A stretch of DNA of 64,000 bases from Paracamarosporium sp. OC-R06-R3 (Eukaryota > Ascomycota > Dothideomycetes > Pleosporales > Didymosphaeriaceae): assembly GCA_019828545.1 (NCBI GenBank), contig JACVRA010000280.1, positions 124,001 to 188,000 of the forward strand. The letters are read 5' to 3'. Below the pieces are notes generated by a model that saw only the letters and a program-made list of their open reading frames with translations, was not told the origin of the DNA and searched no databases. The translations under genes were made by a program, and so were the position numbers. Shown piece by piece: positions 41,433 through 54,403 of this stretch; position 1 is the first letter of the stretch, and each line of letters begins with the position of its first letter.

Positions 41433-42585
41433 CTAAAATCCGAAGTTTCCTCCAGCATCACCCCAAATATGCCCCGTGACGTATGTCTTCGACGCCTCTG
41501 CTAGATCAACATACACGGGGCTCAATTCAACAGGCTGCTCAATCCTTCCCAGTGGCTGATTCCCGGTAGTGCCGCTGATGTCTTCCGTAGTCATACCACT
41601 CGCAGCCAGCAATGGGCTATACGTGAGACCTGGTGCGACGCCGTTGACGCGGATTCCGCTCGCTGCGAGCTGGTTCGAGAGCGAGCGCACAATATTGACA
41701 AGGGCTGCTTTGCTGGCGGCGTAAGGAACGGCGTTGGGCGGCGGGAGACGCGCGACGTTAGAGACGGTGTAGATAAGCGATGAGCCTGGGGGGAGGAGCG
41801 GGACGGCGGCACGGGTCGTAAAGAATGAACCGAAGACTAGGAGGGAGGACTTAGAATTAGGTAAAGTTAAGATGAGAGACTACGTACCGTTTATGCGGAA
41901 GACGGTGTCCCATTCTTCGGTTGTTTGGTTGTTGATTTGGCGGAGGTTGGGACCGGCTTGATAACCGGCATAGCTAGACTGCATTAGCAATGCGTCTTTC
42001 CTTTGGTGGTATTTCACTGGGGATAGGATTTGGATTGTACGCTGACATGCACGTACCCGGCATTATTGACCAAGATGTCAAGACCACGCAGACTTTCGTG
42101 CGCGCGCTGTACGAGTTCCGCACAGAATGTTTCGTTCAACAAGTCTCCCGGCAGTCTCACTATACTCAAGCCATCCCTTGCTAGTACGTCTTCCACATCC
42201 TGTGCATCTTCTTCCTCGGCTGGTAGATAGTTAATCGCAACACTGGCGCCTTCACGAGCATAAGCAATAGCAACTGCACGTCCGATCCCGGAGTCTCCGC
42301 CAGTGATTAGAGCTTTGCGGCCTTGGAGGCGCCCTCTACCAACGTAGCTTTGTTCTCCGCAATCGGGTGGTTGGGAAAAGTCGGACTGGAGGGCAGGGTA
42401 GTCGGACTCGGGCAGAGAGAGCGTGAGGTTAGAGAAACGGGTGTATGGGTTGATGAGCGTGGCGTCTGCATGATTGTCATTTTTCTGTATAGAAAACAAG
42501 ATTGAATGTGTATGTTAAACATACTTTGAGCGAGGGTTATGCCACTAAAGGACACAATCAACGCAACAATTGCTACTTTGACCAT
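41433..42585 (-). CDS. Short-chain dehydrogenase/reductase with N-terminal signal peptide
   Basis: Four exons (42585-42525, 42465-42057, 41973-41888, 41836-41433) total 960 nt, 319 residues. The first exon encodes a hydrophobic signal sequence MVKVAIVALIVSFSGITLAQ. The SDR domain follows with cofactor motif TGGDSGIGRA, NNAG, and the active-site YAASK with Ser upstream (TVSNVAR). The join options around the first intron were set by reading frame: the alternative AG at 42485 would create a stop. Related fungal enzymes are usually cytosolic, so secretion or ER location is unusual. Substrate unknown. Confidence 0.84.
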
Positions 42586-44999
42586 TATGGAACAATCGAA
42601 ATAGTTTGATTATGAAGCCTTGAGTGAAATATTGATACCGCTTCTCTTGTGATCTTCCAATGTTCGGAACGCGGTCCTAATACCTTTTATACCTGCATCT
42701 CGAGATGAAGTCCAGAACAATCATGCTATTGAGAACAATCAGTATCCTTTCCGCGTCATCAAATGATGCATTGTCTTCCTAAAAGAGGCTGTTCGGCTTG
42801 GTGAAAGACGTTGTACGAAGCTTCGTACTTTGACGCGAGCGAGAATCGTTCCTCCATTGGACTACGCAGCAGTCGGTGGGCCAATTATGAGGAGTTCCGT
42901 GATACGAAATGAGGTTAGGGTGAGCGCAGCGCCACTTCGCTCGGAAACTTGGCGGCGGGCCAAGGCGGAAGGATCCTATTGCTGGGTAGAGCAACGCTTG
43001 TGTAGAGTGAAAATTTGGAAATGGCCCCTGGACGCCTAGAGACCTTTGGACATGGGCAAGCCTTCGTTGTACAAAGCCTGGGAGTATACTATGAGCTAAA
43101 CTCCACCTAAGTCAACATCTATGCATTCTGGGGCCAGAAAAAACACGACAGGGTAGATTTGTGTATGTACTAGTCAGCGAGCGAGACAACCTCATATCTC
43201 CCGTCATTAAGAAACTATGGAGCTAATAGAAATTCAGCTTTAGGTAACGTTCTTCACATACAGAAAAGACATCTAAGATATTTAATCCCAGAAAGCACTT
43301 CGTACAGAAAATTTCGTCGTACTGCTGATTAATGCGATTTCATAAAGCTTCATAGTCAACATAACCGATATTGACGCAATCCTCGTCCGCCAAGCTATAT
43401 CAAGGTGGCTGTACAGCGAACGCCACGCGTCATGCTTTCTAACAATCCAATAAGCGTGGGAGAGATACTTCCTACCAGACCAATAAATGTAGAAAGGAAA
43501 ATTTCCTTTCTTGGTATAAAACACTCATAGAGACATTTATGTAGTTTACAACGAAGGATTTACGTTACGCCGGAAGCTTTGGCACCATGCATTGCTCCAA
43601 GATTAGAATCCAAATCAGTCAGCAAGCATGAAACGCAAGTCAGCAGGTCTCCAATCGGCAGTTTGCGCTTTCTAAGTGGCATGAGAGCCATTAAGAAATG
43701 CAAGCCTAACATGCAGCGATGAAGGCTAATGGAAGCTTCGCTTTTCTTTTCAAGCTGTCTTCGGAGAGGCCGGAAACCCTAAGCAGCAAACACAAGACCA
43801 TTTTGAATCAACGTTGCACTTAGTTCAAGCTACTCAGATTAATAACCTCACATGATACATGGACGCTGTGTCTTAGGTTGCGTAACGGCAAACTCTCTAT
43901 CACACCTTGAAAGAATCGCCCACGCTAGCTGCAGTGACACGAAGCGTCTCAACCGCATAGTCGGTCCCTCGATCAGACCGACGATACTTGAATTTTATCT
44001 AAGATAGTCTAAGGATTCTGCGGATTAGTCTAGGCGATAGATGGCCACGAATCCAATACTAGCATTATAGCCGGGATGAACCGACTGCAACCTGTTCAAG
44101 TGATGAGCCGCATCCGGTGAGGATGCTCCGGTTGGTTTTGCATGCTTGCGACAACACAAGTCAACTGGTGTCCACCGCAACGAAAAGTCGCCGTCTGTCA
44201 CAAAATCCATGAATTCTGTTGTGAAATCCGAGCTCCGATGATCTAGACTCGGTGCGATCAGCTGTCAAGAGCACGTCGGCAATTTCGATGATGTCAGCAA
44301 AGAGCAGACACTGACGTTGCGGCACTGAGAAATGCTAAACTGATGTCGTGCATTGCGTTGAAAATGCGAATTGATGATCAAATTCAGCCATAGCCTTGTT
44401 GCATAATTTGGGCCGTCACGCTGGGTTGGTGCTTGTGAATTGCATATCCTATTTGGAAATGAAAGTTTCTAGCCATCGACATGTTCGTTCAAGGGCTAGA
44501 GAAATGATTACTGCGGAACAGGTGTGAAGTGGTGTTAACGCTCGCAACAGTACACAACTCACTTTACTGTGGTGGGATAGATTATCTCGAATCGACTTTT
44601 GATTCAGGCACCACTTCTCGTTGTTTCAATCATGCATTGCAGCCGGCGACATTCCGAGCCGCCTATCGCATTCAGGAGTAAGTGGTTCGATGAGGTACGA
44701 ATGCGGTCCTTGCACAAGAGGCTGGATGGTAGAAAGGCATTGATCGACAGCCGAGCGACCGGACACATGGGTGGCAACCATCGATTGGTGCAAGGGCCAG
44801 CCTTCGAGGGACGAAACAAAATCACGAAAGCCTACTGACCATACTTGAACCTTATAGGCATCTGTGGCGAGGCTACATTAGCGTGCACGCTATGAGATTT
44901 GTGGGGAAACACCGCTAAGGGGAACTACTTCGGAAGCATGCCGCTCCGCATTTAAGCTCCGTCGCATTCCATGCTCCTTCATCCCGTCTCCCCTCAACG
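42586..44999. other. Gene-poor 2.4-kb stretch
   Basis: Only short frames without motifs are present on either strand. It includes the SDR promoter, with a TATA-like box listed separately, and the promoter of the 7-TM gene. I see no clear repeats or transposon ends. Confidence 0.5.
42684..42691 (-). promoter_or_regulatory. TATA-like box TATAAAAG
   Basis: About 100 bp before the SDR start at 42585 on the minus strand. Confidence 0.55.
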
Positions 45000-45944
45000 A
45001 TGGGGTCCGCTCGCGACGCCTGTGCTGGCACGATTACAGGTGTATCTGGAGTCGTTGCTGAAGCATGGGGCCAGGGCTACATGATCGGCGGACTGGTTGT
45101 CCTCATCCTACTGACACTCGCAAGCCTTCGCCGTCATGCGCTTCTTCATAAACTTATCCTCTTGGAGCTCCTTCTGGCTACATTCCGTGGAACTTACATC
45201 TTCTTCGATGGACCTACCGCCGGATGGTACTCCAGCTGCACCACCGTACTGCTTTTCATCTCGTATAACCTCCATAACATCATCAACTGGATCAAGATCA
45301 AGCCTTTTCTCGGAAAGACTGGAAGGTGGATCTACCTGGGTACACTCATGCTTGTGTGGCCATATTGGATCGTGGAATGCTACTTCATCTTCGAGTATAA
45401 TAACAACCTCGGCAACGATTACTTCGTACACTTGCGTCCATGGGAGTTCCTCTGCCGAGAACCCTGGTGGCTCTTCACGACCGGCTACCTAATATATATC
45501 ATCAAATGTGCCTACGATTGCAGCATAACCCACCTCATTCGCACAAGTGGAAAGTTTTTGGTTCTTCTGATGACGATGGCTCTATCCATCGCCTTCGTCA
45601 TCGCCGATGTTATTATCGTTCTTGTCGTGGATACGCCTTGCCGTGGGAAGAACCCGGTTTGGAAAGTACGCATCGAAGTCTTACTCTTCACATGACTAAA
45701 GCTAATTTTGCAGATTGCTCTTATCTTCAAATGCACTGCCGATGTAATCTTCTTGGACGATTTTAAATCAGTATTGGATCGGATCTCTGTGCGCGGGTCA
45801 TCCTCATCGGGCTCGGATAGCCTGGACATGAAGGACGATCGAGATACCGTGCAGCATATCGATGCTGTGCACGCCACAAGGCCTCATTTACAACGTTCGA
45901 GCACGGCATCGCGAGATTGGTTCGACAACATCGAGACAGCTTGA
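45000..45944 (+). CDS. Seven-TM integral membrane protein, fungal, uncharacterised
   Basis: Two exons (45000-45665 and 45714-45944), 897 nt, 298 residues. About seven hydrophobic helices are seen, for example GGLVVLILLTLASL, LHKLILLELLLATFRGTYIFF, WIYLGTLMLVWPYWIVECY and GKFLVLLMTMALSIAFVIAD. The last helix ends at CTADVIFLDDFKSVLDRI, and the C-terminal tail is serine-rich and acidic. The size and topology resemble fungal PTH11-like/GPCR-like proteins, but no CFEM or rhodopsin signature is present, so I leave the family open. Confidence 0.68.
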
Positions 45945-47768
45945 TATCACAGGCATAAGTCTTAATAGGGAGCCGCTTGAGACAACAGTTCTGCTCGCAT
46001 ACTATATTAGTATCTCGATCCCACATAAGAGCTCGCGGAAGCGTAGTGATAGGGAAAAGGCTTGGTTAAAGTTTCACAATTGAGACCAAATGACGCTATC
46101 CCAGAGTCAAGAAAATGCCGTTTGCGGGCGTGAAGAAGAGTGTGGTACGCACCAAAGTACAGGCCGGTCCCAGTGGAGATGTGTGGAGAAAATGGGTCTT
46201 TGTGGAGAAAATGTGCTAGGCGACTCAGTAGGTGCACTAAGCCCAATGCGTCGAACTCAGCGTTTCTCTACTGAGAGCACGCTCCAACATCATCTTTACG
46301 TTGTATGTTTCATCCATACCAACCTTGTACTGTCTGGACCCATACCTCTCGGTTATTCTTCTGAAGGTCCGATGAAGAACGCAGCTGCTCGGTTTACCAG
46401 AAGAACGTGTGCGAAGTATCCGGAGGCCTAAAAAAGCTGTGCCATCTACCGCGAGAGGCTGTGTTACTCGTCATTCACGAGAGTACTTGAAGAACAATTA
46501 GCATCAGTATGAAAAGCTACGTCCAAAGACGGTGTGGGGGTCGGCCCCATCCATCTTAGATGAATGATTCGACGACGGACTCTCAGAGCTTGGCTTCCAA
46601 TTCTCCAGAATCCAAGTCGAACTCCACATAGATGCTAAAAGATATGGAGAGACACTTAGGACAAAAGGGTATACAACACGATCTGGATGTCTTTTCCATC
46701 GCATGAAGGGAATCTCGCTCAAGTTTATATGTGGATGTTCTTTTACACTGACAAGGTAATGGTAAATCATGAAGTAGTGGTTTAAGACATTAGATTAAGA
46801 AAAGTTCCAATATAGAACAGAACTCATCAAAAAGAAGACTCTCAACTGCGCGTATAATATGAGGCACAGGGGGGAGGTTTTGTACTGTGCGTTAGGTATC
46901 ACTGCATCCGTAACGATGTGCGCAAAGAACAGCTTTTATCCTAATAATTCAGCTCAATAAAACCAGTAACATCACAGTTAGGTTAACGACTTATCGAGTA
47001 GACATTCATACTGTCCCAGACATACCATAAAGTATTCAAGCCTATAGACTACTCGGGTGTTACATGATAGCATTCAAACGATCATGTCAATGTGGCCCTT
47101 TTTACAGATATTCTTGCTACATTGAAAGAAATTCAAGCCAAGATTCACGTTTACTAACACTGTCGGTGGGTCTCTGTAGCCTCGTGATCTGTCTTGTATT
47201 CATCATAATGTAATCGATCTTCTGTGCTTGTGCTTGCTAACTCATTCTTTCTTTTGGCGGTTTGTTCACACGGTGGGCGCTCAGCTAACCATTGCCTCTG
47301 AAGTTGGGTATACCGCAGGGATGTAGGCAAAAAAGATGGGTACTGGCTGATAATTTACATGTAGAGAAGAAAGTACGGTAGACGGAAACTTCCTAGGTCC
47401 GATCCAACGCTAACTAAACTAACCTCAAGGCCTAATGGTGATCAGTTCCATAGTAGGATTAGCTCGCCTGTGTCTAGTCTATTTTAGATCAAATCTTGTC
47501 CTTGCCGAGAGATGTGGCGTTTCCTCACAAGTGCACACTACCACACAGGATCCAGTAAGACCATCGCAGATCCATAGAAGATCATCACGTATATTCCATA
47601 TTCCCTCAACTAGCCCCTCTATTCTTCATCTGTTTCCAGCTTTAAACAACATAATACTCATCTCTTTTTTCAACATTCAGAAAACACTGGACGTTGACCC
47701 GTAGTCGTTCGGAACTGTAGAGCAAGCAGGATGAAGTTTATCAAAAGCTAGTCAACAGCTTGCCCGCA
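45945..47768. other. Gene-poor 1.8-kb stretch
   Basis: AT-rich, with scattered short frames. A hydrophobic-start frame at 47435-47704 (89 residues) was considered and rejected. No feature is supported. Confidence 0.45.
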
Positions 47769-50700
47769 TCATTTGGCAAACATCCAGTATCCGTTCAATA
47801 CAATTGACGCCCATGTCAGTAGACCTTCATTTTGGTGCGGGTCCAATGCCATTACGCCTTCCTGCACCGCTCTAGCCATATTCACCCACCCTGTGCCCTC
47901 TTCATTACGCTGCTCAACAAAGCTGTCGAAAAATGCTTGAGAGAACTTTGCTCCGACTCGATCATAAGTTGGCCATAATGTTGACACCACGGAGCTCGCA
48001 CCACAGTACAGAAACGCGGGTACAAGGCCCATTACTTCATCGCCAGCTTTGACTTCTGTCAATGCTCCTGAACATGCGATGACGTTGAGGTGTGACCCTT
48101 GTTGAAGACGCAACGCGAACACTTCTCGGGCTGTGAGGGTCTCGTTCTCTGCATCATCTGTCCCCTGTGCGGCAAATTCGATGCGGTGATCAAGAGGGTT
48201 GCTACCATCCCACGAGCAGTGAGTCTGGATATGGAGAAGACGGGACTCTTTAGCTTGCTTTAAGAAGTTCGACTTCGTGGCGGACTCATCGATCATTGTG
48301 ATACCTTGGAGTTGCTGCGCAAGACTTACAATGCTATCACGGCCGAGGGCGAAGCTGACAGCATCGTTGCCAATTCCAGCGATCCCAGAAAGAAAATTTG
48401 CATTAACTGGATTGGCAGCATCTGATGCATACTGTGCAGCCGAGGAGCAAGGTCGCAGTAAGGAGTGGCTGTGCACATATACACAAGGATTGCGCCAGAT
48501 GAGTGCTTCTTCATCGATGTTTAGTGCGTGTATCGGCATGCCATTGAGGAAATCTGTAGGACAGAGTACCAGAATGTCGCCCACTTTGGTTCTCTTTGCC
48601 AGTGGCTGGATGATAATGCCACAAACGTTGTTAAACTCGGTTCTAACGATCTTGCTGCCTATCTTTGGTTCAATGTCATCCTGTGGCCAGTCTGAAGTAA
48701 CTAGGTAGTCTTTCTTCCATTGCTCGATAGCTTGGACGTCGACGTCGATTTCATCGACAGTTGGTACCTCTCCTTTCCGTACCGTCAGTAACAGAAGCTT
48801 GCCACGATCGAAGATGGGGTCAAGATAAAACCAATCCACTAGTACTACGTCTTCTTCTAGATTGTTTGTAATGTTTTCAAGACTATCGAGTGTCAAGGGT
48901 GTCCCTTCTCGAAGGTCTGTCAGTTGTCGTAGTAGAGGGTACTCTTTCATTTTCTTACGATGCTCGTCCATGCGAAGTCGCAGGAAGAAGCGATCTTTTG
49001 GAATTGCTTCATCAATCTTGTTCTGTAGATCGACCATCTCGTGGTATACGGTGGCTTCATCGGAAGATTTGATTCGTTGGATGAGACTTGGTGGGTTGGT
49101 CCGATACATCCCGATCGCAAGAGATAGCAAGCGCGCTTTGTACTTCTGGGTCCAATTCCAAATGGAGATCCTAGCTTCCTCCGAAAGATTGACCTCTCCG
49201 TCTACCTTTTGGTAAAGAAGTAAGCCAACAACACGTATTTAGATGGATTAGGAATGGACGTACCCAATGGCGTATTGCGTAACGTGTGGTTACGTGACTC
49301 ATCTGCATGCGGCTCAAATCGGTCCTTCTCTCGATACCTTCTAGACCATCTTCCCATGATGCTTCTCGCTCAATGCTGGAGTAGATTTCATCTACCTCGA
49401 TGAGTAGCTCTAAGCACTGCTTTCTCACCTCAGGTATCAACTTCTCAGCATCTTCAACCCTACCAAACTGCTCCTTGGAGATTTTTAGTACGCGATCCTC
49501 CTCTGTATCTCTGTTTTCTTTAGCAAACAGCGTCCTGTATATGGTAAGCCTTCTGATGAATAGCAACCCAATCTGAGCTTGGAGTCGTTGGATGTTCGCG
49601 ATACCAGTAACCTGACCAGTCTTCCTGTAGCCCTTGATGGCTAAATCACACCGTTTGTCTATTTCGAAAATGTAAGCGAAGTTATCGAATAACGTCCGCT
49701 CACCACCACGTAGGAATATGGTCCAGTAGTTTCCGGCGATTGCCGCATGCCATCCATACGTCCAAGCGGCTGTGTATTCTTTGAGCATACGTGGCAGCGA
49801 CTCCCACAAACTCAGCAAGTTTTCGCAATCGCGGACTGACAGATCATGTAGATTTGCGTTCGTCATCATCTCTTTGTGGATTTCAAGGAACCTCAGAAGA
49901 CACATTAAGCGACGGTCGCGCCAGCCTCGGACGGGCTTCTGTAGCCACTCGCGGACGAACTCGTAACGTACTTCGTATGATCTGTCCTCTCCTGATCGGG
50001 GAGCCCACAAGTATTTGAACAACTGATTTTGGTCTTGATCTTTGAGGCCAGTCAATCTACTCTCAAGAGCATCCGCTTCGATACTATCGGTGAGATCGAA
50101 GAGCGTGCGTACATCCGCGAATTGTAAACGGCCGGCTGTAAGATCCTGTAAAGCAAATAGAATCATCTTGCTGATAGCTACACCTGCTCTATCGTCTCTG
50201 TTTGTACTCTTCCAGCCATCAATAAAACCCTCGCCATCATCGTTGTCATCCTCCGAATCGTAGGGGACTTCGCCAACGGCACCGTCACCTGGAGCTACGA
50301 TATTGCTATTATTCATGTTATTGACACCTTTCAAACTGCCTGTTAAAGCACTCCATTTTGATGCTTCGGCTGAAGCTGCCTGAGTGCCTTCAAGATCTTG
50401 TAGTATCTGCAGAAGAATAGCTTTTCTTGTGTAGAGCGACTCCATCACTCGAGGCGCTTTGAAGTCGGGATACTTTGCCATAAAGCCATCAATCCATTCA
50501 ATGGCCTTCTTTGCATCCACACTATTGTGTGCCGCAAGGTTGAGCGCTTCGTGCGCATGTAATGCAAGGTCGCAAATGTCGCCTGTCACTTCCTCATCAT
50601 GGCGTTCGACATGTTCAAGCAACGCCAGACACTGTTTTTTATAACTGAGATTTCCAGTGCACTCTGCAACCTTATTCGCTATTTCTGCCGTGTCGCTTAA

Positions 50701-51696
50701 ATGTCTTGAATATTTCGAATGACCAAATTTGGACATGCGCTCCGCTAGATCCAGGGCTACCCGCAGTCTTTCCTCGTGGTCGGAAATGAAACCGAGCTGC
50801 AACTGCTCAATATCGAAACGCATAGAGACATACGTGCCCTTCTCAAGGCCTACTTCAACGCACCACCGATCTAATGATCTAATGCACGATTGCGTGTCCT
50901 CTTTCGCTGCAATCAAGTCGTGGACCTCAACCATCGCGTTCGCCATCTGTAATTGAACAGAGGCAATCATGTAAGTCTTCTCCGGATGAAAGCAATCATC
51001 CAGTTCGTGAAGAAAGCCTTCCGCGATGAGACGACGTTGCTTCAAAGGCGCGCGATTGAGTTCAGCTCTAAAGATAGCGTTCGCCTCTTGCCACCTATGC
51101 TGCTTCACTAATTCGCGTCGAAGATCGCCGAGTCCTTCCCAAGCGACGGCGGAAGAGGGCTTGTTGGGCAGCGGAATCACGTGATAATCGTCGAGGTTAC
51201 CTTCGAGTCCAGTTTCAAGTCTTGTCATGAGGTACGCTACGATGTATCGCCAGACACAATGGACATGGAGTACATTGTATTCTGTAACTGGAAGTTCCGA
51301 AAGCCATTGCTGTGTACGTCGAAGCTCGCGAAGGCCAGGCCCCATCCAGCCTCTGCATCGAATTGCACCGACGCAGTACATCAAGGCGAGAAGTCTCCAT
51401 TCTGGCTCGTCCAACTTGGTCGGATCTTTCTGTTTCAAGCGTTCAAGCCTCGGTTCCAGCAATCCACAGAGATCTCTGTAACGGAAATTGCGGTAATATA
51501 AGTCGGAGAGCTCGATGAGCACGACTGGAACATCTACCACAGGGCGCAGATATTCGTCGAATATGTTGAGAGCATCTTGGTATTTTCCAAATTTGGTCGT
51601 CCATATTGCTTGCTCCAAATGTCCAACCATTTCAGGATCGATCGTATGATATAGCGAAACAAGCATGCCATGATAATAGCGGTCTTTTGATGCCAT
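47769..51696 (-). CDS. TPR-CHAT protein, caspase-like cysteine protease
   Basis: Large cytosolic protein of 1289 residues in two exons (51696-49264 and 49205-47769) joined by a 59-nt intron. Roughly the first 800 residues are helical TPR-like repeats, with acidic linker segments such as YDSEDDNDDGEGF. The C-terminal part is a CHAT domain (caspase HetF associated with TPRs). The catalytic His is in LLHIQTHCSWD and the Cys in LNVIACSGA, followed by GLVPAFLYCGASSVVSTLWP, so the dyad is intact. CHAT proteins in bacteria and fungi often act as proteases switched on by a partner. Divergent to an unrecognised 312-residue gene starting 534 bp away. Target and trigger are unknown. Confidence 0.9.
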
Positions 51697-52229
51697 CGTG
51701 CGATGCTTGACAAGATCTCTTGACGTCCTTTGCCTTTATTCTTATATTTCGTTAGAGAATTTCAAACGCAGCTATGTAACAATTTGTTATGCAGCAATAG
51801 CTCCTGACGCAGCTCCATTCATTATAAGTCGGATCTATGGCGACGAGGGCAAACATTGGCTCGGAATGCGGTCAGGCCGAAGGTTGTGTCGCACGAGGAT
51901 GCCCGAATACGAGAAGCACCTTGATCGGGGAGTACAAGACAACCCGTTTAGCAGGTCGATAGCGTTCTAGCCTCACCCCAGGCAACCGTAGCCCTGCAAA
52001 TGTGGAAATTTGTACTATTTCGATGTTCAGCTCCTCCATACATGGAAGGTGTTTCAACATCATTTTTTAGGTGCTACCGTTAGACTGCAGCTTGGGTGCT
52101 GTTTGTTTTTCGGACCCACTACGGACAAGAATCTCAGTACCGATTATGAGCCAAGGGGTTTTAAATGAGATGGTACTTTCACAGACCGGTTCAACCATTC
52201 TACCTTCAGACAAAACTATCAGTTTCAAA
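51697..52229. other. Shared divergent promoter of TPR-CHAT and partner gene
   Basis: About 530 bp between two divergent starts. The partner frame is open back to 52071 with in-frame ATGs at 52146 and 52170. No TATA box or repeat stands out. Confidence 0.5.
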
Positions 52230-53224
52230 ATGGCCACCGACACTAACAGCGACGCGACGCAGAATGATTCCACAGTAGGATTAGCAAGCGATGCAACTGG
52301 CGAAACCGCAGCCTTCTCATGGTCAGTGCCTCTACAAGTCTCAAGCGACGCAAGCACATACCTCGACCGCTCCCAGACCAACAGCACCCAAGAGCTTTCT
52401 ATACCGCGCGAAGTCATTGCTGAAGTCCTGGGCGGCTCTCGCCTGGTGGCCGGGCTCGAAAGACCGCTCAAGATTGGAACATACAACAACCTCCCAGCAT
52501 ACCTTCTCCGAACTCGCTTCTCGTTCCAGAGTGCATCTTCCAATTGGCTCTATCGTATTAAGGCAGCTGAGATTACCATTGTTTTCGAGGATGCGCCAGC
52601 GAATGGAGGTACCATCAAGCTGTCTAAGCAACAGAAGCAACAGCAGCAACATCCCGCAATAGCGTTATGGTATCCTATGCTGTTTGAAGGCGATATATCT
52701 CATGTTTTAGTTACCGAGTCGATGAGTGCTGCCTTGGAGGCGGGCTACATGGGAGCGGGAGCATCGGTAGGAGCAGAGAAAAGTAAAACTTTCGTAAGCA
52801 CAAACCCATTCATGACTAGTTCGTTACTTATAATTTTGACTAGTTAGAGAAGGGCCGTGTCGTTGTTCATGGTGTACGAGGAGGTGGCAGACACCGTAAC
52901 AGCATTACATGGGTGGTGGAACAAGACAGTGTCGAGAAATCGGGAATTCCAAGAGACATCAGACTTCCACTCATAGTGACGAGGCAGAACAGCGGCCGTT
53001 TCTCTGCAAAAGTCACTGTAAAGGCACACTATGGGTTCTGGAGGGGAGCTCTAGCCCGAAATGTTCCTGTAGCAGGGAAGAATGATGAACCGCTCTACTT
53101 CGATCCTGTCACCCTCGAGCAAATGGTCAAGAGTGAAGACAAAGGACCTGACGGTACACTTGTTGTTGAAGAGAGTGGAGCATTTGCCGAGCTAGATCTG
53201 AAGAGTTGGAGTTCGTTTCCCTAG
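52230..53224 (+). CDS. Uncharacterised beta-rich protein divergent from TPR-CHAT gene
   Basis: Two exons (52230-52793 and 52850-53224) total 939 nt, 312 residues. I chose the Met of MATDTNSD (AAAATGG context); Mets at 52146 or 52170 would add 20-28 residues. The N-terminal ~50 residues are polar and flexible. The rest alternates hydrophobic and polar residues, as in beta-strands (NWLYRIKAAEITIVFED, GRVVVHGV, SITWVVEQD). A Gly/Ala-rich stretch (SAALEAGYMGAGASVGAEK) sits just before the intron. Four Gln runs are short. I recognise no named family. By position it may be a partner or target of the adjacent CHAT protease, which is an inference only. Confidence 0.6.
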
Positions 53225-53322
53225 CTCTTAGTATTCCTATAATGCCATCAAGGTACACTCTCTCTATGAGGTGTATATCATTGATGCATTCTCAAGCTCG
53301 TCTCTCCATATATGAATAAAGC

Positions 53323-54403
53323 CTATCGCTTTTTCCTCAAGACAGCTCCAACAACTTGAATCCTGCAAATATCTGCATACGCACCCTGGCCGATCTCTTC
53401 AGGCCACATATCGGGATGTAGTATGGTGTACTCTACTAACTCAGCGCCTTGTATGTTTTGTAGCTTATCCATAAACGCATCATACCCAGGATCAGTAGTA
53501 GGTATCGCGACTCCTGTGTACAGCATGATGATTCCGGTCGAAGAGAGTATCCTCATGGCTTCTTCGACGATTCTCCGGGAGATATCCAGTCCAAACTCCG
53601 CACCGCCGTCGGCATACATTGGCAAATCCTCGCCTTCGGTACTGGAAGCAATGTACGGTGGGTTACTGACAATGAGATCGACCCCACCTGATGTCAGCGT
53701 CTGTGGTACTGCGGCGTATAGGTTCGATTTGAAGAAATCGACCTTGACACTAGCTAGCTGAGCGTTCACGCCACCCAGCGAGAGTGCACGCGGGTTCAAG
53801 TCTAGTCCGAGCACATTTGCTCTACGATACGTCCTCGCCATGTGTATTGCACCTGCGCCTGAGCCACAACACACGTCTATGATGGAATTGGGCGCATTCG
53901 GTATATGGCGCATGGCCTTCTGTAGCCATGACACAAAGAGATATGTGTCCGGGCCAAAGAAAACAGCATCTGGCGCTGCTGGGAAAGATGAGTGGACGTA
54001 GTAGAGCGGAGCCGAATTGGTATGGCCATTCGAGAGGTTTGGAAGGTAGAAGTTGGATACGCGAATCGTGGAGCGGTACTTATCATCGCTTGGAATAATA
54101 ATTCCAGTCTGGTGTAAACTGTCAAAGACAGCATCAGGAACAATTCTCTTCAGCGCTTCCCTATATGCCCTGTTACTACGCGCACCGGGCAATTCATTCT
54201 CTGGGAACTAAACTAATTTACCGTGTACATGGTAGACTCCAACCGAAAAAGTCTTGCGCGGTTTTCGCGTCTGCAGTAGTTGCGTCTGAAGTTCTTTTGT
54301 GGACCACTCTTCCTTGTGTCTCAGGCGAAGGACATACAAAGGCATACTTTGTTTTAGCCAGGTGCTCGATGAGTGTCTCGTAAGCTCCTGCGGTCTCTGT
54401 CAT
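53323..54403 (-). CDS. HemK/PrmC-like class I methyltransferase
   Basis: Two exons (54403-54222, 54175-53323), 1035 nt, 344 residues. SAM-binding motif I is IIDVCCGSGAGAIH. The acidic end of strand 2 is VLGLDLNPRAL. The NPPY motif (LIVSNPPYIASS) marks amide or base N-methyltransferases. The C-terminal half ends in conserved-looking QGAYADICRIQ. Family members such as HemK/PrmC act on Gln of release factors, but other NPPY enzymes act on other substrates, and the N-terminal domain here does not resolve the choice. The short first exon encodes a 60-residue N-terminal piece. Confidence 0.82.

Noticed and set aside
47435..47704. 89-codon frame with a hydrophobic start
   Set aside because: No proper signal peptide, no domain, no cysteine pattern; low-complexity AT-rich surroundings.
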